30,723 nt of DNA, from positions 1-30,723 of the forward strand of contig NZ_URNN01000019.1 in NCBI RefSeq assembly GCF_900549175.1. The letters are read 5' to 3'. This stretch comes from an uncultured Prevotella sp. (GTDB lineage Bacteria; Bacteroidota; Bacteroidia; Bacteroidales; Bacteroidaceae). The stretch's first letter is position 1; each line of letters starts with the position of its first letter. The notes beneath the pieces are model-generated. The model did not search any database. It had not been told where the DNA came from and was given only the letters and a program-made list of their open reading frames with translations. The position numbers were made by a program, and so were the translations under genes. Of the stretch, positions 16,785-24,489 are shown one piece after another.

Positions 16785-18239
16785 ATGGAAACACTTAAAG
16801 AGAAAACAGCCAACGGCCTGCTTTGGGGAGGGATAAACAACGGCGGACAGCAACTGCTGGGACTGGTGTTCGGCATCATCCTCGGCCGCCTGCTGTCGCC
16901 CGACGACTATGGCATGATAGCCATGATAAGCGTGTTTTCACTTGTGGCAAACGAGTTGCAGAACAGCGGCTTCAAGACGGCACTGGCCAATCTGCCCGCC
17001 CCCACCGACCGCGACTACAACTCCGTATTCTGGTTCAACATCCTCATGGGCATCACGCTCTACGCCATCCTCTTCTTCTCGGCCCCGCTCATAGCCCGGT
17101 TTTACGGCGTGTCCGAACTCGTGCCGCTGTGCCGCTATGCCTTCATTGGTTTTGTCATATCAGGCCTGGGCACGGTGCAGTCGGCATGGCTGTTCAAGAA
17201 CCTCAGGGCAAAGCAGCAGGCCAAGACCGGCCTCGCCGCCGTGCTCATCTCCAGTGCCGTGGGAGTGACGATGGCCTTCTGCGGCATGTCGTACTGGTCG
17301 CTGGCCACGCAGAGCATCGTCTTCATCACCATACACACCTCGCTGCTGTGGCACTACTCGCCGTGGCGGCCTACGTTCAGCATCGACTTCGGCCCGGTGA
17401 GGAGCATGTTCCGCTTCAGCTGCAAGCTCCTCCTGTCAAACATCATAACCCACATAAACACCAACATACTGAACATACTGCTCGGTCTGCACTTCTCAAA
17501 ACGCGATGTAGGCTACTACAACCAGGCATACCAGTGGAACTCGAAATGCTTCTACACCCTGCAGGGCATGGTGCAGATGGTGGCGCAGCCCGTGTTTGTG
17601 GAGCTGAAGGACAGCAGCGACAGACAGCTGGCGGCACTGCGCAAGCTGATGCGCGTCACGGCATTCATCTCGTTTCCACTGCTGCTGGGCTTCGGCCTCG
17701 TGTCACGCGAGTTCATCATACTCACCATCACCGAAACGTGGGAGGCCAGTGCCATACTTATAAAGATACTCTGCGTGAGCGGTGCGTTTGTGCCGTTGGG
17801 CACGATACTGTCGAATCTTGTGGTGAGCAAGGGCCGTTCGAGCACATATATGATGTGCAACGTATGTCTCGGCCTGCTCCAGATAGCGCTCATGACGATG
17901 CTCTACCGTTACGGCATACATACGATGGTAGTCGCATACACCATTCTCAACACATTGTGGATACTGGTGTGGCACCACTTCGTCAGCCGCATGACAGGCT
18001 ACCGCATCACCATGCTTTTGGCCGACATCATGCCCTTTGCCGCATCAGCCTTTGCCGTGATGGCCGCCACACACTACATCACCTGCGGCATAGGCAACAT
18101 GTGGATGCTGCTGGGCACACGCATCGTTACGGCCGCCGTGTCGTACTACGCGGTGATGCACGTTGTCAGCCGCAGCACGCTCAACGAGTGCATGGCTTTC
18201 GTAAAGTCGAAGACAGGGAAGCCAAGCCAAAGGCAATAA
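16785..18239 (+). CDS. Polysaccharide flippase (Wzx/WzxC-like, MOP superfamily)
   Basis: A 484-aa integral membrane protein with about 12-14 hydrophobic segments. The beginning (LKEKTANGLLWGGINN, then GIILGRLLSPDDYGMIAM) is characteristic of the Polysacc_synt_3 / WzxC-TuaB group, which moves lipid-linked glycan across the inner membrane. The central 'KRDVGYYNQAYQW' is also typical. It is first in a plus-strand operon followed by the TagD-like, SDR and LicD genes (96-nt gap to the next gene, no new promoter seen). Substrate specificity is unknown; a glycan carrying a phospho-group is suggested by the neighbours. Confidence 0.9.
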   Translation: METLKEKTANGLLWGGINNGGQQLLGLVFGIILGRLLSPDDYGMIAMISVFSLVANELQNSGFKTALANLPAPTDRDYNSVFWFNILMGITLYAILFFSAPLIARFYGVSELVPLCRYAFIGFVISGLGTVQSAWLFKNLRAKQQAKTGLAAVLISSAVGVTMAFCGMSYWSLATQSIVFITIHTSLLWHYSPWRPTFSIDFGPVRSMFRFSCKLLLSNIITHINTNILNILLGLHFSKRDVGYYNQAYQWNSKCFYTLQGMVQMVAQPVFVELKDSSDRQLAALRKLMRVTAFISFPLLLGFGLVSREFIILTITETWEASAILIKILCVSGAFVPLGTILSNLVVSKGRSSTYMMCNVCLGLLQIALMTMLYRYGIHTMVVAYTILNTLWILVWHHFVSRMTGYRITMLLADIMPFAASAFAVMAATHYITCGIGNMWMLLGTRIVTAAVSYYAVMHVVSRSTLNECMAFVKSKTGKPSQRQ

Positions 18240-18241
18240 CA

Positions 18242-18301
18242 GCCGTAAGAAACGGCAAAAGAAAAAAACAGCAGATGACAAAAGAAGGGATTCATTCCCT
18301 T
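18242..18301 (+). other. Two small hairpins between the flippase and TagD-like genes
   Basis: GCCGT / ACGGC (18242-18256) and AAGGGA / TCCCTT (18285-18301) are short stems in the 96-nt gap. Neither is followed by a T-run, so they may be processing or attenuation sites rather than terminators. Confidence 0.25.
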
Positions 18302-18335
18302 ATACATTATTAATATATATACAACAACACTCAAT

Positions 18336-18791
18336 ATGTACAACAACAGAATAGTGGTCTATACGTCGGGCACGTTCGACATGTTCCACAGCAACCACCT
18401 CAAGATGATAGAGTACGCCCGCGGACTGGGCGACACACTCATTGTGGGTGTGAGCACCGACGAACTGGTATGCAGCTACAAGCGCCCGCCCATCATACCC
18501 TTTGAAGAGCGCATATCCATCATCAAAGCCCTCAGATATCCCGACATCGTGATACCCCAACGCTCGCTCGACCACACCGAAATAGTGAAGAAGCTCAATA
18601 TCGACGTCTTTGTGGTGGGCGACGACTGGACTGGCAAGTACGACTATCTGAAAGAGCTGGGCGTAACCGTGTTCTACTTCCCTTACGGCGACGGCCTGTC
18701 CACGACAAGCATAAAGAAGGAGATCGTGGAACGTTATGACAGCATAAAGGGAAAAATAGACAACCAGCCAAACCCCGACATAAAGAGATGA
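18336..18791 (+). CDS. TagD-like cytidylyltransferase (glycerol-3-phosphate cytidylyltransferase family)
   Basis: A 151-aa nucleotidyltransferase of the TagD type. GTFDMFHSNH (12-21) is the nucleotide-binding HxGH motif with Asn in place of Gly (His18, His21 kept). GDDWTGK (95-101) and LSTTSIK (121-127) complete the family signature. In TagD the last motif reads RTEGISTT; here the conserved Arg is missing (FPYGDGLSTT), which may mean a different phosphorylated substrate. The enzyme would form a CDP-linked polyol, aminoalcohol or similar from CTP. It lies 96 nt after the flippase gene and overlaps the SDR gene by 4 nt (ATGA), so the two probably act together. Confidence 0.87.
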   Translation: MYNNRIVVYTSGTFDMFHSNHLKMIEYARGLGDTLIVGVSTDELVCSYKRPPIIPFEERISIIKALRYPDIVIPQRSLDHTEIVKKLNIDVFVVGDDWTGKYDYLKELGVTVFYFPYGDGLSTTSIKKEIVERYDSIKGKIDNQPNPDIKR

Positions 18792-19516
18792 AGACAGCCA
18801 TAGTGACAGGAGGCTCGCGGGGCATCGGCCTCGGAGTGGTGAAGATGCTTGTCCAAAAAGGTTACTGCGTGATAGCATCCTACGCCCACGATGACAATGC
18901 CGTCAGCCGGGCAAGAGAGGAGTTGGGAAAATTACAAGATTTTGTGGGGTTTGTGAAGGCCGACCACAGCCTACGCGATGACACTTACGACTTTATCAGG
19001 AGGGTGGAGCGGATGACAATCGACAGTGGCATCGACTGCATTGTCTGCAATGCCGGCATCACCGTGCGAAAGGCGTTCACCGAGACCACCGATGCCGACT
19101 GGGACGCGATGATGGAGGTGGCAGTGAACGCCCACATGATAATGCTTCGCGAACTATATCCGCGGATAAACCGCGATTGCAGAATCATATTCACCGGCTC
19201 GGCCATGGCCGTCTATCCGCACGCCACCGTTACGGGCTACGGCATAACCAAGGCCGCCGTACACGCCATGGTGAAGAATCTCGTGAAGGTGATGGAGCCG
19301 AAACAGGCCACCGTGAATGCCGTGGCTCCGGGATTCGTGGACACCGAATGGCAGAAGAACAAGCCGGAGGAGATACGCCGCAACATCTGCGCCAAGACGG
19401 CCATCCACCGTTTCGCCTCGATAGAGGAGACCGTTGCCGCATACGCCTTCTGCATAGACAACGCTTTCGTCAACGGAAGCATAATAGAGGTAAACGGAGG
19501 CTACTCGTATAAATAG
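18788..19516 (+). CDS. SDR family oxidoreductase
   Basis: A 242-aa short-chain dehydrogenase/reductase. The Rossmann nucleotide-binding motif TGGSRGIG is at 7-14, NAG at 88-90, and the catalytic Ser138, Tyr151 and Lys155 (YxxxK) are intact; the C-terminus IIEVNGGYSYK is usual for the classical group. It resembles FabG-like reductases in layout but sits in a polysaccharide operon and overlaps the TagD-like gene by 4 nt. A role in reducing a keto-sugar phosphate or sugar to the polyol that is then activated with CTP is therefore likely. That role is inferred from gene order. Confidence 0.9.
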   Translation: MKTAIVTGGSRGIGLGVVKMLVQKGYCVIASYAHDDNAVSRAREELGKLQDFVGFVKADHSLRDDTYDFIRRVERMTIDSGIDCIVCNAGITVRKAFTETTDADWDAMMEVAVNAHMIMLRELYPRINRDCRIIFTGSAMAVYPHATVTGYGITKAAVHAMVKNLVKVMEPKQATVNAVAPGFVDTEWQKNKPEEIRRNICAKTAIHRFASIEETVAAYAFCIDNAFVNGSIIEVNGGYSYK

Positions 19517-19525
19517 GCACAGGGG

Positions 19526-19544
19526 AGAACCAGGACAAGGTTCT
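19526..19544 (+). other. Short hairpin between the SDR and licD-like genes
   Basis: AGAACC / GGTTCT, a 6-bp stem with a 7-nt loop, 10 nt after the SDR stop. No T-run. Probably minor. Confidence 0.25.
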
Positions 19545-19597
19545 TCACATTGCAGGAAATTTATATCGATATGCTCTGATAAAAAAATAAATAAGAT

Positions 19598-20419
19598 ATG
19601 TACAACAACGATGACAGCGGCTTCGCCGCAAGAGAGCGCGACCTCCGGGCCCGCTTCAACCCCGACGGTTCGCTGCTGCGCCGCCAACAGATGCGCATGC
19701 TCGACATATTGCTTGAGGTAGACCGCATCTGCCGCAAACACAACATAACATACTGGCTCAGCAGCGGAACACTGATAGGAGCCGTGCGCCACAAGGGGTT
19801 CATACCATGGGACGACGACCTCGACATCGAGATGCTGCTGCCCGACTACGAGCGGCTGATGAAGATACTGCCGCAGGAGCTGCCAGACACCATGGCGCTG
19901 CAGACACAAGACACCGACCCCAACTACTTTTTCTTCTATGCCAAAGTGCGCGACCGCCGTTCACGGCTCGACGAGAACACGGGCTACGACCGCACATGGA
20001 AGGAGAAGGGCATATACATCGACATTTTCCCGTTCTACAAGCAGCCCCTGTGGATTCACCTGCTGTCTGAAAAGACCATCGGACACGCATACAAGATACT
20101 GCGCACCGAGGGTGACAAGAGCATGTGGAAGGTAAGGGCGCTGACAAGGTTCAACCGCCGCATCATCTATCCCGTGCTGCGACAGCTCTGCCGGCTGTGG
20201 CCGTCGGCCCGTGAGACTTACGGCCTCGGCATACCCTATCACGACCCGCGCCACATGGAAGACACGCTGCCGCTGACCGAAACCGAATTCGAGGGCCACA
20301 TGATGCCCGTGCCCAAAGACTGCCACAAGGCCCTCACCCTGAAATACGGCGACTATATGAAGCTGCCGGACACCGACCGCCTGCAACTGCACGTGAGCCG
20401 GATAGACATTTGGGACTGA
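19598..20419 (+). CDS. LicD family phosphotransferase
   Basis: A 273-aa cytosolic protein with the LicD signature: YWLSSGTLIGAVRHKGFIPW at 52-71, then DDDLD at 72-76, the metal-binding acidic cluster of this nucleotidyltransferase-fold family. LicD enzymes transfer phosphocholine from CDP-choline to glycans; the related FKTN/FKRP proteins transfer ribitol phosphate from CDP-ribitol. With TagD-like and SDR genes just upstream, it is the expected last step: transfer of the CDP-activated group to a surface glycan. No choline kinase is present here, which argues against choline. The gene ends 6 nt before the convergent membrane-protein gene, with no terminator between them. Confidence 0.9.
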   Translation: MYNNDDSGFAARERDLRARFNPDGSLLRRQQMRMLDILLEVDRICRKHNITYWLSSGTLIGAVRHKGFIPWDDDLDIEMLLPDYERLMKILPQELPDTMALQTQDTDPNYFFFYAKVRDRRSRLDENTGYDRTWKEKGIYIDIFPFYKQPLWIHLLSEKTIGHAYKILRTEGDKSMWKVRALTRFNRRIIYPVLRQLCRLWPSARETYGLGIPYHDPRHMEDTLPLTETEFEGHMMPVPKDCHKALTLKYGDYMKLPDTDRLQLHVSRIDIWD

Positions 20420-20425
20420 GATGGA

Positions 20426-21769
20426 CTAAAGCAGATGCGAGACCACCAGACTGCCGTTGTAAATCCACAGCCAGGCCGTGAGCGCGCCCAAGAGCAACCG
20501 CATGCCCCAGAGTGCCGCACGCGGCCTGTCGTGAAGGGCGCGCAGCATACAGGCATAGGCTATCGGAACAATGAATATCCAGTGGGCCGACATGATGTAA
20601 ACCTCGAGTATGCCGAAACCGAGCACAAAGTGCAGCACCATGTCGAAGACTAACCACGTCAGGCACATGTGCACAAAGCGGTCGCGCCGGCCTGACCACA
20701 GTCCGGCGGCAAACAGCAGGACAACCGCCGCCTCAACGACGTAGAACCACACACTGCCATATCTGACGTAGTTGGGGCGCGTGCGGTTGGTGTCTTCCAA
20801 GAGATGACTGCTGTGCAGCTGCACCGACTCGCCGAAAAGATTCTCCACGGCGGCATCCCAACGTGACGTAGACTTGTCGGTCCACTCAAACAGCGGGTTG
20901 TCAATGAGCTTCTCACCGGCATGTTCGGCCAGCCATTTCTTGTGTTCGGCCTGTTTGCGGGCAAACGTGCTGTCGGTTTTCATCCTCTGCTCGTAGCGTT
21001 TGTCGGCTGCCTTGTCTCCGGGTTTGGATATCACGAAATACTGGTAGGCATAGGCTCCGGCCAGCAGGGCTGCAGGCAGGATGACGCACACAGCGAGATT
21101 GCGCAACCTGAAAAAACGCCTGCCGCCGCACCACAGTGCCGCCAGAAGTGTCTTCACACCGTTGGTCAGCGTGACACCGGCCGTAAAGAAAAACAATACA
21201 GCCGTGGCCGCACGCCCCATGGGCCGGTTGTCGCGCAGCCGCATGCCCGCCACATAGAGCGTGAGCAGAAGCAGGAACATGGATATGGCGAAATGGTCGG
21301 GGGCGAACGCTGTCACCATGACATGACCGAATCCGAACATGAGCAGCGACAGCAGTGTGGCATCGTGGCCGCCCACGCCTATCACGCGGTGGAGTATGCG
21401 GCGCAGGAAGAGGAACGACCCCACATCGCACACCGTGAGCATTGCCGCCACTATATACACGGCAAAATTCATCTCGAACATGCCCATCAGCCAATGGTTG
21501 AGCAGATACAGCGGGTACATCAGCAGGGGCAGCAGCGGATGGCGGAAAAGCGAATAGTATATCTTCCACGACGAGATGGTGACATACGTCAGGTCATCGT
21601 AACCCGAAAGCATGTAGTAATTGTAAAACACAGTCCAGTAGCCCACGTTGGCACGGGTGAATATGTCGTACCGGTAGGCCACCATCAGCCCGTTGAGAGC
21701 AACCGTCAGCACCAGTGCCAAAAGCACGGGCAGACGCTCTTCACGACTTATGGCAAGCAGTTTTCTCAT
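20426..21769 (-). CDS. Polytopic membrane protein, DUF6080-like
   Basis: A 447-aa integral membrane protein with about 10 hydrophobic segments and one large hydrophilic loop at about residues 258-335 (rich in Lys, Glu, Trp). The first loop (YNYYMLSGYDDLTYVTISSW and 'YSLFRHPLLPLLMYPLYLLN') matches what I recall of the Bacteroidetes family DUF6080; the architecture resembles GT-C membrane glycosyltransferases or polymerases. No catalytic residue can be assigned. It is transcribed from a strong promoter at 21791-21822, which overlaps the first 63-bp repeat. Its 3' end is 6 nt from the licD-like gene. A part in surface glycan assembly is likely from context. Confidence 0.75.
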   Translation of the reverse strand: MRKLLAISREERLPVLLALVLTVALNGLMVAYRYDIFTRANVGYWTVFYNYYMLSGYDDLTYVTISSWKIYYSLFRHPLLPLLMYPLYLLNHWLMGMFEMNFAVYIVAAMLTVCDVGSFLFLRRILHRVIGVGGHDATLLSLLMFGFGHVMVTAFAPDHFAISMFLLLLTLYVAGMRLRDNRPMGRAATAVLFFFTAGVTLTNGVKTLLAALWCGGRRFFRLRNLAVCVILPAALLAGAYAYQYFVISKPGDKAADKRYEQRMKTDSTFARKQAEHKKWLAEHAGEKLIDNPLFEWTDKSTSRWDAAVENLFGESVQLHSSHLLEDTNRTRPNYVRYGSVWFYVVEAAVVLLFAAGLWSGRRDRFVHMCLTWLVFDMVLHFVLGFGILEVYIMSAHWIFIVPIAYACMLRALHDRPRAALWGMRLLLGALTAWLWIYNGSLVVSHLL

Positions 21770-21790
21770 CTTTACAATGGTTTACGGCTG

Positions 21791-21822
21791 CAAAATTAGA
21801 TAAAAATCTTGTGTATATCAAA
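21791..21822 (-). promoter_or_regulatory. Promoter of the DUF6080-like gene
   Basis: On the minus strand TTTG (21819-21822) and TAATTTTG (21791-21798) with a 20-nt spacer. Most of it lies in the first copy of the 63-bp repeat, but the -7 box reaches outside the repeat and so is absent from the second copy. Confidence 0.7.
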
Positions 21823-21858
21823 ATAACAGACTACTTTTGTGCCTGTTAATCCGTATTT
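21796..21858. repeat. 63-bp direct repeat, copy 1
   Basis: Identical over 63 bp to 23474-23536. It holds the TACTTTTG -7 box (21832-21839) for the gene that follows and the -33 box of the divergent DUF6080-like gene. The match ends abruptly on both sides. Confidence 0.97.
21832..21839 (+). promoter_or_regulatory. -7 element of the AAA-ATPase gene
   Basis: TACTTTTG matches TAnnTTTG; a partial -33 (CTTG, 21808-21811) is 20 nt upstream. Transcription should start near 21846, which supports ATG 21884 rather than the GTG at 21839. Confidence 0.55.
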
Positions 21859-21883
21859 GCAGAAAACAAAGCTTTTTTTCAGT

Positions 21884-23473
21884 ATGAAATACCCGATAGG
21901 AATACAGACTTTTGAGCGTATCATCACAGAAGGATTCGTTTATGTTGACAAGACAGCGCTGGTTCATAAACTGGCGAATAACGGAACAATATACTTTCTA
22001 AGCCGCCCACGTCGGTTTGGCAAGAGCCTGCTTGTGTCCACCTTAAAAGCATACTTCCAAGGGAAAAAAGAATTGTTCCGCGGCCTGGCTATGGAGCAAT
22101 TAGAAACAGAATGGACTGAATATCCAGTATTTCATATAGACTTCAACGGTGCGGATTTCACCAGAAACAACGCATTGGAGGAAAAGCTCGAAGGCTATGT
22201 GAGGGAGTGGGAGGCCATTTATGGCAAAAGCCCTTTGTATGAGGAGCTTGGGAACAGATTCATGTATGTCATCAAGGCCGCTCATGCAAAGACGGGCCGC
22301 AAGGTCGTGGTACTGATTGACGAATACGACAAGCCTCTGCTTGATGTGCTTGACACCGACTGTACCGGACAGCTTGACGGCAAGGAGATGAGTATGGAGG
22401 AGAAGCACCGCAATGTCCTAAAAGGATTTTACAGTGTGTTCAAGAATACAGACGCAGACTTACGTTTCGTTCTTCTTACCGGCGTTACCAAGTTTTCACA
22501 AGTCAGCGTATTCAGCGGCTTTAACCAGCCTGACGATATCAGCATGGATCCTGCGTATGACGCTTTATGCGGAATAACCAAAGAGGAGCTGGTTTCCTGC
22601 TTTGCCGAGCCTATAAGGGAGCTGGCCACACAAGAGGGGACTAACGAGGAAACAATGATACAAAGGCTGAAATTTCAGTACGACGGATATCATTTCAGCA
22701 GAGGTATGACCGATATATTCAATCCATTCAGCCTGCTCAACTGTTTCAAAAAGAAAACAATCAGTGATTACTGGTTTTCCACGGGCACGCCAACCTACCT
22801 GATGCGCCTCTTGCAGCATTTCGATGAGAACATCAACGAACTGGTGTCGAAATATTACTCCCCCGATGAATTTGTAAACTACCGCGCTGACGCAGAGAAG
22901 CCTCTGCCAATGATTTACCAGAGCGGCTACCTCACTATAAAGGCATACAACGCACGAAGAGACAAATACCGGCTCGACTTCTCCAACCATGAGGTGCGCA
23001 GCGGCTTTGTATCAGCCTTGTCATCGGGATATTTCAAAGACGCGAGAAACCGTCAGGCATATTGGGTTGACGATGCGTCGGACGCATTGGAGACTGGCGA
23101 CACCGGGAAATTCATGCGCCATATTACGGCTCTCCTTGCCGGAATCAGCTACCGTTTTCAGCACAAGGACAACGCTATGGAATGTGAACGCCATTTCCAA
23201 TACACCTTCTATCTCATTCTCCAGATGATAGGCATCTACAACACATATATTGAAAAAGAGACCAGTGAGGGACGCATCGACTGTATCGTGGAATGTCCCG
23301 GACATGTGTATATATTCGAGTTCAAGCTCAACGGCAGTGCCAAGAAAGCTTTGGAACAGATAAACGACCGTGGATATGCCACGCCATATCTGGCGGATAA
23401 GCGCACCCTCCATAAGGTAGGAATAAACTTCTCCTCAGAAAAAGGAACCGTAGATGACTGGAAAGAAGAATAG
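21884..23473 (+). CDS. AAA-ATPase-like / PD-(D/E)XK nuclease domain protein
   Basis: A 529-aa protein of the AAA-ATPase_like + PDDEXK_9 architecture. The N-terminal domain begins KYPIGIQTFERI and has the modified Walker A RPRRFGKS (41-48) and Walker B VVLIDEYDKPLL (Asp146-Glu147). The C-terminal nuclease core is GRIDCIVE ... YIFEFK with Asp466, Glu479 and Lys481, all present. The family has many copies in Bacteroides and Prevotella genomes; it is predicted to be a DNA-acting ATPase-nuclease, function not established. By eye it is less GC-rich than the surrounding glycan genes. It is placed exactly between two 63-bp direct repeats, which marks it as an insertion. The start was chosen by the conserved MKYPIG beginning. 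Confidence 0.92.
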   Translation: MKYPIGIQTFERIITEGFVYVDKTALVHKLANNGTIYFLSRPRRFGKSLLVSTLKAYFQGKKELFRGLAMEQLETEWTEYPVFHIDFNGADFTRNNALEEKLEGYVREWEAIYGKSPLYEELGNRFMYVIKAAHAKTGRKVVVLIDEYDKPLLDVLDTDCTGQLDGKEMSMEEKHRNVLKGFYSVFKNTDADLRFVLLTGVTKFSQVSVFSGFNQPDDISMDPAYDALCGITKEELVSCFAEPIRELATQEGTNEETMIQRLKFQYDGYHFSRGMTDIFNPFSLLNCFKKKTISDYWFSTGTPTYLMRLLQHFDENINELVSKYYSPDEFVNYRADAEKPLPMIYQSGYLTIKAYNARRDKYRLDFSNHEVRSGFVSALSSGYFKDARNRQAYWVDDASDALETGDTGKFMRHITALLAGISYRFQHKDNAMECERHFQYTFYLILQMIGIYNTYIEKETSEGRIDCIVECPGHVYIFEFKLNGSAKKALEQINDRGYATPYLADKRTLHKVGINFSSEKGTVDDWKEE

Positions 23474-23536
23474 TTAGATAAAAATCTTGTGTATATCAAA
23501 ATAACAGACTACTTTTGTGCCTGTTAATCCGTATTT
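23474..23536. repeat. 63-bp direct repeat, copy 2
   Basis: Identical over 63 bp to 21796-21858 and starting directly after the TAG stop of the AAA-ATPase gene. It places the same promoter in front of the fucosyltransferase-like gene at 23544. Confidence 0.97.
23510..23517 (+). promoter_or_regulatory. -7 element of the fucosyltransferase-like gene
   Basis: TACTTTTG in repeat copy 2, 26 nt before the ATG at 23544. It is the duplicate of the element at 21832-21839. Confidence 0.55.
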
Positions 23537-23543
23537 TTGAGAT

Positions 23544-24374
23544 ATGAACAGAGGAACGTTGACGCTTGTACCGTCTGGCGGACTTGCCAACAGGATGAGA
23601 GCCGTGGCATCGGCATACAATCTTTGTGAAACCACAAACTCGCGGCTGCAAGTGGTATGGTTTCGTGACTGGGCGCTTAACGCGGCCTTCAATGACATTT
23701 TCGAACCCATTGACCCGGCGTTGCTCGACCTGCGTGAAGCCCGCTTCACGGATTTCATTGTCAACGACAGGCCACGTCGCCGAAATCTGTGGATACCGGA
23801 GCTGATGCAAATGGTTGCCTATCCGAAAGCAAGGATATACGAACGTGAGGTGACACCGCTCAAACGCCGTGGATTCGATTTTGAGGCGTGGCTGCGCGGC
23901 CGGCACTGTTACATGAGTTGCTATCAGGTGTTCGGAAGTTTTCCGAACACTCTTTACGGCAAGTTGTTCCGCCCGGTGCGCAGCGTGATGGAGCAGGTGG
24001 AAAGGAACACCGGCCTTTTTTCCGATTACACCATCGGCATGCACATACGCCGTACAGACAACGTGGAGTCGATAGAGAAGAGTCCGACGCAGTATTTCAT
24101 CGAAGCCGGACGCAAAGAACTCGAACGGCACCCGTCTCTCAAGATTTTCCTTGCCACGGACAGCGAGGATGTGAAACGCGAACTGCGCGAAGTCTTCGGC
24201 TGCCGCATAATAACGTCCGGCGACGAGGCCTGCCGCGGCAACGCTGACGGAATACGCGGCGGACTGGTCGACATGTATTCCCTCTCGCACACACAATGTA
24301 TCTACGGATCTGTCGGTTCCAGCTTCTCAGAAATGGCATCGTTCATCGGCAACAAGCCACTGATAAGGGCATAA
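23544..24374 (+). CDS. Fucosyltransferase-like glycosyltransferase (HxRRxD type)
   Basis: A 276-aa protein. VPSGGLANRMRAVASA near the N-terminus is the acceptor-side loop seen in alpha-1,2- and NodZ-type fucosyltransferases. IGMHIRRTDN (His167, Arg169-Arg170, Asp172) is the GDP-fucose-binding motif; its RRTDN form is nearer to GT23/NodZ and O-fucosyltransferases than to GT11 (usually RRGDY). LATDSEDVK and the ending YGSVGSSFSEMASFIG are consistent with this superfamily. It would move fucose, or a related sugar, from a GDP donor onto a surface glycan. It stands alone downstream of the inserted AAA-ATPase gene and converges with metG. The exact family is uncertain. Confidence 0.75.
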   Translation: MNRGTLTLVPSGGLANRMRAVASAYNLCETTNSRLQVVWFRDWALNAAFNDIFEPIDPALLDLREARFTDFIVNDRPRRRNLWIPELMQMVAYPKARIYEREVTPLKRRGFDFEAWLRGRHCYMSCYQVFGSFPNTLYGKLFRPVRSVMEQVERNTGLFSDYTIGMHIRRTDNVESIEKSPTQYFIEAGRKELERHPSLKIFLATDSEDVKRELREVFGCRIITSGDEACRGNADGIRGGLVDMYSLSHTQCIYGSVGSSFSEMASFIGNKPLIRA

Positions 24375-24378
24375 TCCT

Positions 24379-24422
24379 GTCTTTATCCGCCAAAATCAAT
24401 ATTTTTTAAGGCGGGCAAAGAC
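24379..24422. terminator. Hairpin between the fucosyltransferase-like gene and metG
   Basis: GTCTTT..CCGCC (24379-24391) pairs with GGCGG..AAAGAC (24410-24422); the loop contains TTTTTT. It lies 4 nt after the + strand stop, between convergent genes. It may end transcription from either side. Confidence 0.5.
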
Positions 24423-24457
24423 AAGACTATGCCCCTACAATTAAAGGTATAAATACA

Positions 24458-24474
24458 GTTTCACATGGTGAAAC
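24458..24474 (-). terminator. Hairpin after metG
   Basis: GTTTCAC-ATG-GTGAAAC, a perfect 7-bp stem with a 3-nt loop, 15 nt after the metG stop on the minus strand. The T-run is weak. Confidence 0.45.
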
Positions 24475-24489
24475 ATTTCAATGCGACGG

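Larger units (their letters stand above)
21796..23536 (+). mobile_element. Possible inserted gene cassette bounded by 63-bp direct repeats
   Basis: One AAA-ATPase/PD-(D/E)XK gene fills the space between two identical 63-bp repeats; the second repeat starts on the base after the stop codon. Removing one repeat plus the gene (1678 bp) would restore a simple DUF6080-like / fucosyltransferase-like gene pair. No transposase, terminal inverted repeat or short target duplication is seen, so the mechanism is open. Confidence 0.45.

Noticed and set aside
16823..18313. 496-codon frame overlapping the flippase gene
   Set aside because: Arg/His/Ala-rich translation without a known motif; the flippase in the other frame has membrane segments and family motifs.
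20921..21799. 292-codon plus-strand frame across the DUF6080-like gene
   Set aside because: Gln/His/Glu-rich shadow; it also runs through the promoter of the minus-strand gene.
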